NCBI GenBank assembly: GCA_003254885.1 | Contig: QANT01006790.1 | Coordinates: 1-64,000, forward strand | From: Purshia tridentata | Lineage: Eukaryota; Streptophyta; Magnoliopsida; Rosales; Rosaceae | DNA: 64,000 bases | Direction of reading: 5' to 3' | Shown here: one piece after another, positions 19,521 to 30,987 of the stretch | How the letters are laid out: every line of letters starts with the position of its first letter | How positions within the stretch are numbered: the stretch's first letter is position 1 | The notes under the pieces: model-generated | Database searches by the model: none | What the model saw: the letters and a program-made list of their open reading frames with translations, nothing else | What the model was told of the DNA's origin: nothing | Translations under genes and position numbers: made by a program

Positions 19521-21845
19521 ATGGCTAGTACTATTCATCACGTTCCCTTCTATTTGTGGCTTTCCATTGTCACCCTTTCAGTACAGCTTGCAAATGTGTC
19601 CACCTTGGCTGATCAATCCCACAACTATATCATCCACATGGACTCATCAATGATGCCCAAAGCCTTTGCTGATCACCATTCATGGTGCTTGGCCACAGTG
19701 GCCTCTGCAATAGGCAAATTTAGGCCTAGTACCAGCACAACAACCTCCTCTTCTGCCTTCTCTTCCAAACTCATTTATAGTTATACTCATGCCATAAATG
19801 GGTTCAGTGCAAGTCTCTCTGTTCCTGAGCTTGAGGCCTTAAAAAGCTCTTCAGGGTACATTTCTTCATTCCCAGACTTACCAGTAAAACCTGACACCAC
19901 TCATTCGTCCAAATTCCTTGGCCTCAACACCAACTATGGCGCGTGGCCGGCATCAAATTATGGCAAGGACATCATAATTGGGTTGGTGGACACTGGGGTT
20001 TGGCCAGAAAGCGAAAGCTTTAACGAAGATGGGATGTCAGAAATCCCACCAAGATGGAAAGGGAAGTGTGAAATTGGTACCCAATTCAACTCTTCAATGT
20101 GCAACAAAAAGCTCATTGGAGCTCGCTTCTTTAACAAAGGACTCATAGCCAAAAATGTGACTGTTTCTATGAACTCAACAAGGGACACAGATGGCCACGG
20201 GACCCACACCTCATCCACGGCGGCTGGAAACTACGTGACAGGCGCATCTTACTTTGACTATGCTCAAGGAACTGCCAGTGGCATGGCTCCTCGGGCACAT
20301 GTGGCCATGTACAAAGCTCTGTGGGACGAGGGTGCTCTGACTTCTGATATAATTGCTGCTATTGAGCAAGCAATTATAGACGGTGTGGATGTGCTATCCT
20401 TGTCATTTGGGTTAGATGGTGTTGCTCTGTATGAGGACCCTGTTGCCATAGCCACATTCTCCGCCTTGCAAAAGGGTGTGTTTGTGTCGACCTCGGCAGG
20501 AAACGAAGGCCCTTTCTTCGGTACCTTGCACAATGGAATCCCTTGGGTTCTCACAGTTGCTGCTGGCACCATCGACCGCGACTTCCAAGGCATTGCACAT
20601 CTTGGAAATGGAGACACTGTCACGGGGTCAACTCTTTATCCAGGGATTAATTCATCCTCAACCCAAATCCCAATTACTTTCATGGCTGCATGTGACGATC
20701 TCAAAAAATTGAAGCAGGTCGGGAACAAGATCGTGGTATGCCAGGACAAGAACGACACACTAAACAACCAATTCAACAATGTTCATAGTGCAAAAGTTGC
20801 CGGAGGTGTCTTCATTACCAACAACACAGACTTGGAATTGTTCCTCCAAGCCTCATTCCCCTCAATTTTTCTCAATCCAAAACAGGGCGAGAAGATCAAA
20901 GATTACATCAAGAGCAACCCAAATCCAAAAGCAAGCTTGGAATTTCAAAAAACACTTGTTGGTGCCAAACCAGCACCATCTACCACTAGCTACACCTCTA
21001 GAGGGCCATCCCCAAGCTGCCCATTTACTCTCAAGCCTGACATTATGGCTCCCGGGTCACTAGTCCTGGCAGCATGGCCTAAAAACATCTCGGCTGTCAC
21101 AATTGATAACCAAGAACTCTTTAGTCCCTTCAATTTGTTGTCGGGCACATCCATGGCGTGCCCGCATGCAGCTGGACTAGCTGCGCTTCTCAAAAGTGCA
21201 CATCCAGAATGGAGCCCCGCTGCTATCAGATCGGCCATGATGACCACATCAGACACATTAGATAACACAATGGGCCCAATCATTGACATTGGGGACAATT
21301 CTCAAACAGCTAGTCCTCTAGCCATGGGAGCCGGACATGTCAATCCCAACAAGGCTCTAGACCCAGGACTCATTTATGACGCCACCATACCCGATTACAT
21401 AAACCTTCTCTGTGCACTCAACTACACCAACAAGCAAATCCAAACCATCGCCAAAACGGCGTCGTTTAGCTGCTCCACACCCTCCCTCGACCTCAACTAC
21501 CCTTCTTTCATCGCCTTCTTCAACGCCAACGACTCGACCTCGGGCTTACAAACCGTTCGGGAATTCCAAAGAACAGTGACCAACGTAGGAAAGGGACAGT
21601 CGAGTTATGTGGCCAGCGTGACGCCCATCAAAGGGTTTGAGGTTCGAGTTGTTCCGAACAAAATTGAGTTCAAAAAACAAGGCGAGAAGCTGAGCTTCAA
21701 GCTCAGTATAAAAGGGCCGGGACTCATGAAAGAGCCGGTGGTTTTTGGGTATCTGAGTTGGGTTGACGTTGAAGGTAAACATGTGGTGAGAAGCCCCGTC
21801 GTGGCCACTAGCCTCAGCTCAGATACAGTGTCGCAGCATAACTAA
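19521..21845 (+). CDS. Subtilisin-like serine protease, SBT1.9-like (third gene)
   Basis: Single exon, 774 residues from the ATG at 19521, chosen because it gives a clean signal peptide (FYLWLSIVTLSVQLANVS, about 10-30) and suits the TATA spacing; the ATG at 19476 would add 15 residues. The I9 propeptide (about 35-125) includes a Ser/Thr-rich insert (69-82) missing in the two - strand genes. Maturation is predicted near TTHSSKFLGL. The catalytic residues are Asp157, His226, Asn328 and Ser544 (SGTSMACPH). A protease-associated domain and a fibronectin-III-like C-terminus follow. It is clearly more diverged than the two neighbours are from each other and lies on the opposite strand, so it represents an older duplication. 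Secreted; substrate not inferable. Confidence 0.93.
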   Translation: MASTIHHVPFYLWLSIVTLSVQLANVSTLADQSHNYIIHMDSSMMPKAFADHHSWCLATVASAIGKFRPSTSTTTSSSAFSSKLIYSYTHAINGFSASLSVPELEALKSSSGYISSFPDLPVKPDTTHSSKFLGLNTNYGAWPASNYGKDIIIGLVDTGVWPESESFNEDGMSEIPPRWKGKCEIGTQFNSSMCNKKLIGARFFNKGLIAKNVTVSMNSTRDTDGHGTHTSSTAAGNYVTGASYFDYAQGTASGMAPRAHVAMYKALWDEGALTSDIIAAIEQAIIDGVDVLSLSFGLDGVALYEDPVAIATFSALQKGVFVSTSAGNEGPFFGTLHNGIPWVLTVAAGTIDRDFQGIAHLGNGDTVTGSTLYPGINSSSTQIPITFMAACDDLKKLKQVGNKIVVCQDKNDTLNNQFNNVHSAKVAGGVFITNNTDLELFLQASFPSIFLNPKQGEKIKDYIKSNPNPKASLEFQKTLVGAKPAPSTTSYTSRGPSPSCPFTLKPDIMAPGSLVLAAWPKNISAVTIDNQELFSPFNLLSGTSMACPHAAGLAALLKSAHPEWSPAAIRSAMMTTSDTLDNTMGPIIDIGDNSQTASPLAMGAGHVNPNKALDPGLIYDATIPDYINLLCALNYTNKQIQTIAKTASFSCSTPSLDLNYPSFIAFFNANDSTSGLQTVREFQRTVTNVGKGQSSYVASVTPIKGFEVRVVPNKIEFKKQGEKLSFKLSIKGPGLMKEPVVFGYLSWVDVEGKHVVRSPVVATSLSSDTVSQHN

Positions 21846-22218
21846 CTTGTCTACTGCGTAGCATGTGATGATTTCCCAATTTGATATATAAATTAAATAA
21901 AATTTTCACGTCAAGGATATTCTCATATTCAGGCTACAACGCTGGCTATCAATCATTCAGATTATTGGTTTAAGCTTAGTTTATCAGTCATGAACAAATC
22001 ATTGGAACTTGGAAAATATTCAGACAACGATAAAAATAAACAGCACATATATTTTCAATTATTTAGTAGTTGCGTGTGGTGTCGTCATGTGATTCAAAAG
22101 GGCCCAATGTCGACGTCGTCATTCAAAACAGGATGACCAGATTATGTGACTTGATAATTAATTAAATCCTTATATATGTTTGGTACGAAAGCACAGCGTG
22201 ACATAGTATTATTAATTA

Positions 22219-22583
22219 GGATTTTTTTACGTAAATACCACATGGACTATAGGGATATGCTCTCGTATCACCCAAATTTTTTATTTATTATTTACCACTT
22301 CAAGTTATCAATATATACCTTCAGTCAACTTTTATGTTAAATCATTAACCTTTTTCTCCAACTTCTTAATTTACCTTTAAAAAGTCTTTGTTTTTCTTGA
22401 TTATACTTAAGAGCAAAGTAGAAAATTTGAGAAAAAAGTTGATGATTTAATAGAAAAATTAACTAGAGGTGTTATATTGGTACACATTAATAACTACAGG
22501 TGGTAAATAGTAAAAAAAAAATTAAATTAAATGGTACGGGAGCACACCCTCTATAGTTTAGGTAATATTTAGATAAAAAAGCC
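22219..22583. mobile_element. 365-bp foldback MITE flanked by TTAATTA
   Basis: Long imperfect terminal inverted repeats: the left end starts GGATTTTTTTACGTAAATA and the right end, read in reverse complement, starts GGCTTTTTTATCTAAATA. Similarity continues through ACTATAG, GCTCxCGTA, ATTTACCAC and AGTTAT. The 7-bp repeat TTAATTA lies on both sides (22212-22218 and 22584-22590) and probably contains the target site duplication. No coding capacity. The superfamily is uncertain because the duplication length cannot be fixed. Confidence 0.8.
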
Positions 22584-23653
22584 TTAATTAGCATACTTTA
22601 AATATACAGTTTCATCTTTTAGCTCGCCATGCAATTATTTAATCATGATCACCTTCAATCATCGCAGTATTAAATGAATAGTTGTCCCAAATTGATGAAT
22701 TAATTATAAGGTTCCATGCATGATTATATTGTACTTAGCGATGGTAGTCAACAGGACTCAAACAAAAATCTTCTTTTATATAATTAAACAATTATTATTA
22801 ACAACTTGCATTCATTCGCATATGTCTGGTTATGTGAAGCCAACGATACATCGATTCCATAAATGGCAAATTAAAAAAACTGTTAATTAAATTGTTTTTT
22901 GTAGGGCCATTGTAATTCTCTCTCCAATTCCTATCGATCTCTATGAAAAGCTGAGGAAGATATAAGACTTGAATAATAAAAAATAATAAAAGTTGAGAGA
23001 AGAAGATTGATACAATTAGCATCTTCCTCATGGCCAAAAAAAAAAGAGACAACTTTTCTTCCTAACTTAACATTTCATGGTTACATAATTGCTACAATGC
23101 TAGATATTGAGAAAGGACTTTAGTACGGACGAATCAAATATAGTGAGGTTTCCTTTAACCAAAAAGTTGAAGGATATGATGTCAGAAGTGGGTTAAATAT
23201 AATTTATTTATTTTTTAATTCATACGTGAATTTATATTTTTCTTTGCAAAAATGGATATAATCTTTGTATTTATGTGGTTAACATTTAGATGAGCAAGAT
23301 ATTTTTTCCTTTTTCCTAAATTTGGGATTTAAAGCGAGGATGATATCTATTATCTATGATCTACTAGCTTTAGATGTCTGGTTGAACTTTATACATTTCT
23401 TTTTCATGGGTGTTTCAATAATTGGAGGTGGGAAGAGTTGGAGCCAAAGAAGGTATTTTGTGTGTACAAAGCACTTGAGATAGGAATCAAAAAGAAAGTT
23501 ACACCACGTCCCATTACGTAAGCAACAAGCAAACTCACATGGGCGTGGGAGTGGGACTGCCTCCATTTATCCTACTTTTCTTCACTATGGAAATTGCAAA
23601 TATATATATATGAGGCATTATTCTCCGATACATAAAGGAGGTACGCAACGGAT

Positions 23654-23724
23654 GCAGAAAAAATATCACAACCACATAATTTTACAATATTAGTGAAATT
23701 CTGTGGTTGTGATACTTTTTTTGC
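23654..23724. repeat. 71-nt near-perfect hairpin
   Basis: Two arms of 32 nt (23654-23685 and 23693-23724) enclose a 7-nt loop and match at about 28 of 32 positions; the core ATCACAACCACA pairs without a mismatch. It may be the centre of a small MITE or a hairpin RNA gene. It matches no conserved plant miRNA that I know. Confidence 0.6.
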
Positions 23725-24018
23725 ACTCAATCTACATCTCTCTCCGCACCAAAAAACCCCCATATAAATGAGCATGGCGGATCTGTCATGCCCAATGCAT
23801 ATCCAATGAAATATGGTCCATGATGACGAAAATTATGTTCATGTGTCTGGTCCACAAAATTGAGAGTAGCTATGAAACAAAACAAAACCTCACGTACAGT
23901 GATAATTCATATATGCAACTATATATATATATGCTGATGAAAGCTTACGAAGTTGGATCCATCATTTTGTCAGTTATCCCACAATTCTATTAGTCAACTC
24001 AATGATCTAACAATATCC

Positions 24019-24141
24019 CTATTATCTCACCGTCTTATATATACATATATATATATAAACTTGATTCGAGCCCAAAAATAGACTATTATCTCACCGTCTT
24101 ATATATACATATATATAAACTTGATTCGAGCCCAAAAATAG
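24019..24141. repeat. Local tandem duplication of about 62 bp
   Basis: The unit CTATTATCTCACCGTC through GATTCGAGCCCAAAAATAG occurs twice (24019-24082 and 24083-24141). The only difference is the length of the internal AT run, 4 bp shorter in the second copy. Recent slippage or unequal exchange is the likely cause. Confidence 0.9.
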
Positions 24142-25310
24142 TCATAAAAAGAAACTGGAAATAAATAATGGACCATGATTTTAGGGAGATGTTAGAAAGA
24201 TGATGAATGCGCAACGCCTTCTCTAATGGGAGTGTGTAATACTTCTTTTTTTTGTGGATAAATTTTGAATTTTTTTTACGGTTATAAGGCACCGTTTAGC
24301 GATATCTCAGTTCATTTAGCAGACCCCGGCCCAGCTGATTCAGCCCATAGGCTAACACGAAACCAACATTAAGATTTGGACCAGACTTCCCAATAATAAC
24401 CCCAAAAGGATTCTGAAAGACCACTAGACAACCTCAACCTTAAATGTTGTGAAGGACTTCATCACAGTTGGGTCTTGGCCCAAAGAAAGGAAGATTTGGG
24501 TGATAATTTTGATAGTTTTATTTTAACTTTTTTTGTTTTTCAGTTTTTTTTTTTTCAAAACATATAAAATATATTCAGAAGCACTAGATCAACTCAAAAA
24601 ATAATGGAGTAGGGAGGACAAGGGGCAGCAACTATGTTCAAGTTTTGTTGTGAACAAATTTATTTATGGTCGGTATTCATTGGCATGGTAGGTTAAACAT
24701 AAATAAAGACCAGCTACTTTTCTTGGCTAACATTTTCCCCATTTACTAATAATATTGGAAAGTTTTGAAAGAACAAAATAAAACAATGGGTTCTGCATGC
24801 TTTACCTAATATTTGTTTAGTTGGTTTGCTTTTACATGAGGTTGCTTTTTCTTTTTTTTTTTGCCCTGAAATATTGACTTTCACATTAATGCTCTATAAT
24901 TTAATTCATGGGTTACTTATAAGTAGGATTACAATTGGTTCACCTTTGACTACTGTTGAAAGGGTAGGAATGGCACTAAAACGTATGGTGGAACATTAAA
25001 ATGTAGCTAATCAAATTTCCATATAACAATTAACAAATTAATGGCACATGCATTAGATTTGTTTTGTTGGTGATTCCAGATGCATTACATATTACATGTT
25101 TTGAGCATATAACAAAGTATATATGCACCATGCAACTTTTTTTGGTCGGCCCATTCAATTCTTCACATGGATTCACATGTTTATGCGGAGCCCACATTTA
25201 CTAACTTATTTTCATATGTATATTATAAATATCTCAATTTGACAATTTGTGGTAATTGGAAACCACCTGGAATAAATTGACAGGTTAAGCTAAACTTAAT
25301 GAAATAATTA

Positions 25311-25334
25311 AGAGAGAGAGAGAGAGAGAGAGAG
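25311..25334. repeat. (GA)n microsatellite
   Basis: Uninterrupted AG/GA dinucleotide run of 12 units. Confidence 0.9.
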
Positions 25335-26132
25335 GGTCAAGTTCACGCCTATTCTCATTTCATCACATAAAGAAATCCTATTATTATTAACCTAATATAA
25401 GTCTAACTAATTTTTATTTTATTTTATTTTATTTTACTCACTAATTGAAGGGAATTGTCCTAATAAAAAAGGTGGTGAAATAGAAAGAGCCATCCTAATT
25501 TAATTTAGTTTTTGCTTTTAATTTAATTGAAAATTTTGTAAAATAATCTTGTGGGAAGTGCGATAGTTCCATATAAAACTTGTCCAAATGTTATTTCACG
25601 GTATAATACATGTTGATTATGGGAAAAGGACTAAATTGATTGAGCAACAAATTACAAATATGGTGTCTTCTCATTTATTTATTGGAGTCGTTTTAAAATC
25701 TGTAGAATATAATTGATTTTAATTTGATACGGCTATTGTCATGTTGCGCGCGCGGTGCCAACTGTGATTTGGCTGTCAGTTAATTAGTTCCTCGCTGTTT
25801 CGTCTACCGAATTCTTCACTGTGCCACTTGTTCAACTAAAAAGTCTAAAATAATGATAATAATAATAATTTAACCAAAAAAAACTCACACGGTGACACCC
25901 ACCGGACACGTCACACGATCACAATTCACAAACATTAATCACTCGCACTTTTGTCTTCCTCTCGATCGCGGTAAGGTATAATACACGTTACAGTAAGCCT
26001 CCATTTCTCTTTTTATTGGCAAATTAAACCTCCATTTCTTAATTACACACTTCTCACATTCTCAATTCTCAAACCAACTCCTCCATTAAATTCACACCCA
26101 AAAACAAGAAGAAGAAGACCCACCAAAACGCA

Positions 26133-27273
26133 ATGCACGCCAAGACCGACTCGGAGGTGACGAGCCTCGCGCCATCGTCCCCGACCAGATCTCCGCGCCG
26201 CCCGGTCTACTACGTGCAGAGCCCCTCACGCGACTCGCACGACGGGGAGAAGACCACGACGTCGTTTCAGTCTACCCCAGTGATCAGCCCCGTCGGGTCC
26301 CCACCCCACTCTCACTCCTCTTTGGGCCGCCACTCCCGAGAGTCCTCCTCCAGCCGCTTCTCCGGGTCGCTCAAACCCGGATCCAGAAAGATCACGCCCA
26401 ACAATGACGGGTCTCGGGGCGGTCACCACCGAAAGGGTCAGAAGCCCTGGAAGGACTGCGCCGTCATCGAAGAAGAAGGCCTTCTCGAAGATGAAGAGCG
26501 TGAAAAGGGCCTCATTCCTCGACGCTGCTATTTCCCCGTTTTCATTCTCGGCTTCTTCCTTCTCTTCTCTATGTTCTCTCTCATTCTCTGGGGTGCCAGT
26601 AAGCCCATGAAGCCCAAGATCACCATGAAGGTCAGCTCCATTTCATCGCATTCAAGCTTACAGCTAATTAATTCACTTTCTGGGTCATTTTTAATTTGCT
26701 TTAATTTTGTATATTTCAGAGCGTTACATTTGAGCAGTTCAAGATTCAAGCGGGTTCAGATTCCACCGGAGTGCCAACTGATATGATCTCCGTCAACTCC
26801 ACAGTCAAGCTCACATTTCGCAACACCGGCACATTTTTCGGCGTCCACGTCTCACCAAAGCCTATAGATCTGTCATACTCCCAAATCACAGTAGCCTCCG
26901 GAACCGTAAGTCAGCTTTCTGTTTAAACTAATTACATGCTTAATTCATTTTTGACATGGGAAATTGTAATTAGTAATGAGTGGTTTTCCAGATTAAGAAG
27001 TTTTATCAGTCGAGGAAGAGCCAGAGATCAATCTCTGTGTCAGTAATCGGTGATCAAATTCCGCTGTATGGGAGCGGAGCGAGTATGAGCACCACAACCG
27101 GCACGACGACGCTGCCGGTGCCTCTGAAATTGAACTTCGTGATTCGATCTAAAGCCTACGTTTTGGGCAAATTGGTAAAACCCAAGTTCAATAGACGGAT
27201 CGAGTGCGATGTGACTTTCGATCCTAAGAAGCTCAACGTTCCGATCTCGCTCAAAAATTGCACGTCTGATTAA
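26133..27273 (+). CDS. CC1: CC1-like protein (companion of cellulose synthase), LEA-2 type
   Basis: Three exons, 26133-26630, 26720-26905 and 26992-27273, with GT-AG introns in phase 0; 321 residues. The N-terminal cytosolic part (1-130) is basic and Ser/Pro-rich and starts MHAKTDSEVTSLAPSSPTRS, then RPVYYVQSPSRDSHDGEK, the hallmark of the At1g45688 (CC1) and At5g42860 (CC2) family. In Arabidopsis these proteins bind microtubules through this part and keep cellulose synthase working under salt stress. One membrane segment (about 133-154, YFPVFILGFFLLFSMFSLILW) is followed by an apoplastic LEA-2-like beta domain (about 165-321). The length fits the family. The symbol is given by similarity; whether it is closer to CC1 or CC2 cannot be settled by eye. 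Confidence 0.9.
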
Positions 27274-28530
27274 CCAAAAGAGCGAGTACACAAATTATTT
27301 TTTATATTTTTTGTATTTGTTTCTTTTTGTTGAAATGAAAGAGAACAAGTGATGGACAACTCAGCGGGCAACTTTCAGAGTTGTATGGGCAGAGTGAGGA
27401 AACGCGGTTTTAGACTTTTTGGCTGCCCGACTGCCCGAAGAGTGTTGGATGCAATTTACAGGTTGGATTGGGTAGTGATTTGTGGGTAATGGTATATTGG
27501 TATCAATCACCTTCTCTTGTTTATTTATTCTTTTTATTTTTATTGTAAAAGTAAATTTACTTATTCTCAATAATGCAATTCCATGCATTCAGTACGTAAA
27601 TGTCTATTTTTGTTTTCTTGGCTAAACACATTAGATAATTGGGTTGTCATCTGAAAAGATTGAACTTTTATATGTTCAGCTCCAACACAAATCACATTGA
27701 GTTGAGGGGAAAAGTGATTACCGTTTGTAAAAACAAAAGTTTGTGAATTATAACTTTTGTGATCAACATGAGGAATTGTTCGATATTGCATAGTTTGTCT
27801 AATTGTATGTCATACAAACACATTTAATTGTGACAAATTTATATCCTAGCAGTAGAATTTTTTTGCAGTAAATACGTTTAACATTTAAGAATTAAAAAAT
27901 ATATAATATTTGTATGGTCGAATGTTTTGATAAATGAATGCAAATGGCTCAAAGTATCTTCAAAAACTAATGGTGCAAATGGTTTATGTTCAATCATGTA
28001 TTACTCACATTGATTGTCATAATCTAGTTAAATTTGACATCAATCCGAAATAGGAAGTCTAATTATTTGACAAATAATCCAACAGAAAATCAGTTGGGTT
28101 GTACGGACCGAAAGTCACATGCAAATTGAAGTTATTTGGCGGCTAGGCTGGCTAGCTACTTAAAAAAAATAAAAAATAAAAAAACTTCAGTTTTGGGTTT
28201 AAAGCATACAGGCTGGAAAAATTATTTCCCAGCCCAGCAAGTACTGGGCCGAAACTAGTCCGTCGGCCCACTACACAAGTCAAACTGGCGTAGCAGTCAA
28301 CCATAGCGAGAGGTCCTTCCAAGTAAAATTTGTAATATTTCTGAAAAAGCGCACAAATCTACTAAAATATAAATATTTTTCCCAAAAGATAAAAAAATTA
28401 CATTACAAGGACTATTAGGAAAAATAAAACGGAATCTTCCCACGGCGAGGTCGGCATGACACAAGTAATGTCTCTCTGCCTCAAATCATCAATTGTGTTT
28501 CAGACTCTCACCTTCACCTTCCCATGAGTT
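27274..28530. other. Intergenic region between CC1-like and RING E3 genes
   Basis: The first 300 bp are likely 3' UTR of the CC1-like gene. The remainder is AT-rich with no repeat or gene I can support; the final 100 bp are likely the promoter and 5' UTR of the next gene. Confidence 0.5.
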
Positions 28531-30987
28531 ATGGCTCTTCCGCAACACCACTTTCAACAACACTACCAAACCCAACGACATCAACAACAACAATCCAAGT
28601 CATTTAGGTAAATTACTTTTCTTTTTCATCAAATTCATTGTATGAATTTCTCTTTTTATTTTAATTTTTAAGCTTCTTTTTTTTTTCATTTGCCTTTCGG
28701 TGTAGGAACTTATACGCAATCGACGGTCAGATGTCGCCGGCGGTGGCCTATTTCGACCCCAACTCTCTACAAGATCGCTCCCAGCATCCTCCTTATGTTC
28801 CACCGTGTAATTTCTCTTTCCTCCTTTCTTTTTTGGTTTCCCTTATGCTTCCCGTTTGGTTACCGAGAATTTTGTAAGAAAACATAGCTCGAAAGTTAAA
28901 AATTCATTATAGGGTTCTGTACTCCTAACTTTTTGGATGAAAATCACCAACTTACTAGCTTTAGTGCAAATTTGAGCTGAATTTATCTGCTTTATAGGAA
29001 CTAATCTGCACAAATTGCAAAACCCTAATAGTTTCTAGTCGGAATCTTGTGCATTATTACCTAAAATCAGCAATGTCTTTTTAGTTCATGTAGTAGGGTT
29101 TGCACCTGGTCCAGTCGCTGCAACAGACGGCAGTGATAATGGTGTTGATTTGCAATGGCAGTATGGCTTAGAATCCAAGAGGAAAAGATTGAAGGAACTG
29201 GATTTCTTGGAGAACAACTCACAGATATCTTCCATGGATTTCCTGCAACCGCGATCCGTGTCGACAGGCTTGGGTTTGTCCCTTGACAATACCCGCATGG
29301 CTTCAACGGGGGACTCGGTGTTGATGTCACTCATCGGTGATGATGTTGATCATGAGCTACAACGACAGGATGCTGAGATTGATAGGTTCCTCAAAGCCCA
29401 GGTCTGTATTTTTGGCAAAGACTTGATCTGGTTGCTTAATTGAATATATCATTGGAACTGATATAGATGGTTGCAAAGGAATTTATATGGTTACTTATTC
29501 TGCAGATAATTATTGTTCTTACAGTTTCGCATATGTTTGTATTTATAGTGGTGTTATGTTGTTGTTTTGCTGATCATGCCATTTTTGATGGGTTTACTTG
29601 TATGCTTGAACAACTAATAGTTTTGTTTACAGTTTCATGTATTTTGATTAGAATGATTGTACCTTATATAAAGCATGGATTGATTTTCAATTGATGTTAT
29701 TGAGTTTGGTCTCAAAACTGGCCAAGTTTGTTTCAACAATGCTTAAACCTAAAAATGTAGAAAACAACATTTGTAGCATATTAAGTAGGTACACTTATCA
29801 TGGAATTGAATGGGTTCAACATCGCTTTATTTTTGAAATGGTTATTGGGCGGTGGTGGGGGTGTGGTTGTTAATGGTGATGCTATAGTGGTGTATATATG
29901 GAATTAGGACTATAGGAGATGTGATGGTGTGAAGGAAAGTTTGGTTTGCATGTTCATGATGAAGTCCTCTTTTGTTCGTTAGTTTCCCTCTGGCCTCTGG
30001 GAGGTGTTATCTATCTTGCTAAGAGTGTGTTTATCTCCTACAGTGTCATCTTTTAGGAAGGTTCTGGAGCAACATTATGCTATATTGTTGTTGCATGTGT
30101 AGGAGATATATGTTTTTCAATTTGTAGGTTGGACGGTTGTGGGTCTTTTAGTTTTTTCTTGAGGTTTGGCAGGTATCATGTGTATGATTTTTGAACCATA
30201 AATAAAATAGAAACTGGATAAAGTAGTAGTTTTCTTATTTTAGTAAATCTTGCAAATTTTTTTTTTTTTTTCATAAGGAATCTCTCTGGGCTTTCTCTGT
30301 CAGTCCTTCCGTTTTTGGCATGTTGAACTTTCTGTGGGCCTCCATTGCTTTCTGGTGGCTGCTTTTTATGTGCATTTCTTTACTTACTTGCAAGTAACAT
30401 GTTTATATATTCTTTTAACTTATTAAACTAGCTCAAAATTTCTCTTTTCTTATTTAAAGGGTGACCGATTGAGGCGAACTATCCTGGACAAGGTTCAAGC
30501 TACCCAACTTCATGCTCTCTCAGTTGTAGAAGATAAAGTCCTTCAGAAGCTGCGCGAGAAAGAAGCAGAAGTAGAGAGCATTAACAAGAAGAATATGGAG
30601 CTTGAAGAGCGAATGGAACAGTTGACTTTTGAAGCAGGTGCTTGGCAACAGCGAGCCAGGGACCATGAAAACTTGATCGCAGCTCTCAAGTATAATCTTC
30701 AGCAGGTATATGCTCAAAGCAGAGATAGTAAAGAAGGATGCGGTGACAGTGAGGTAGATGATACAGCCTCTTGCTGCAATGGTCATTCCATAAATTTTCA
30801 TATCTTTGGCAAGGAGAACAATGACGTGAAAGAGACGGTGACTTGCAAGGCTTGCGGAGTGAATGAAGTGTGCATGCTTCTCTTACCTTGTAAGCATCTT
30901 TGCCTGTGTAAAGATTGTGAAAGTAAGCTTAGCATTTGTCCCCTGTGTCAGTCCTCTAAGTTTATCGGCATGGAGGTATATTTGTAA
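28531..30987 (+). CDS. BOI-related RING E3 ubiquitin ligase (BRG type)
   Basis: Four exons, 28531-28607, 28706-28806, 29085-29401 and 30460-30987, giving 340 residues. The exon 2/3 junction was chosen to give PPFHVVGFAPG, the form seen in this family. The N-terminus is Gln/His-rich (MALPQHHFQQHYQ) and is followed by a conserved block ending RKRLKELDF and a DVDHELQRQDAEIDRFL motif. A coiled coil (about 175-250) leads to a C-terminal IAP-like RING: Cys294, Cys297, Cys309, His311, Cys315, Cys318, Cys325 and Cys328, all present. BOI and BRG proteins in Arabidopsis ubiquitinate partners such as the BOS1 MYB factor, limit cell death and work with DELLA proteins to repress gibberellin responses. A short upstream ATG at 28523, in another frame, overlaps the start and could reduce translation. 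The third intron is 1058 bp. Confidence 0.92.

Larger units (their letters stand above)
21846..26132. other. 4.3-kb intergenic region with small repeats
   Basis: No gene is supported. It holds a foldback MITE (22219-22583), a compact hairpin (23654-23724), a local tandem duplication (24019-24141) and a GA microsatellite (25311-25334), all listed separately. The last 100 bp before 26133 are A/C-rich and probably the 5' UTR of the next gene. Confidence 0.5.

Noticed and set aside
24121-24135. GATTCGAGCCC as a tRNA T-arm
   Set aside because: No acceptor, D-arm or anticodon arm can be placed around it; the motif is part of a local duplication.
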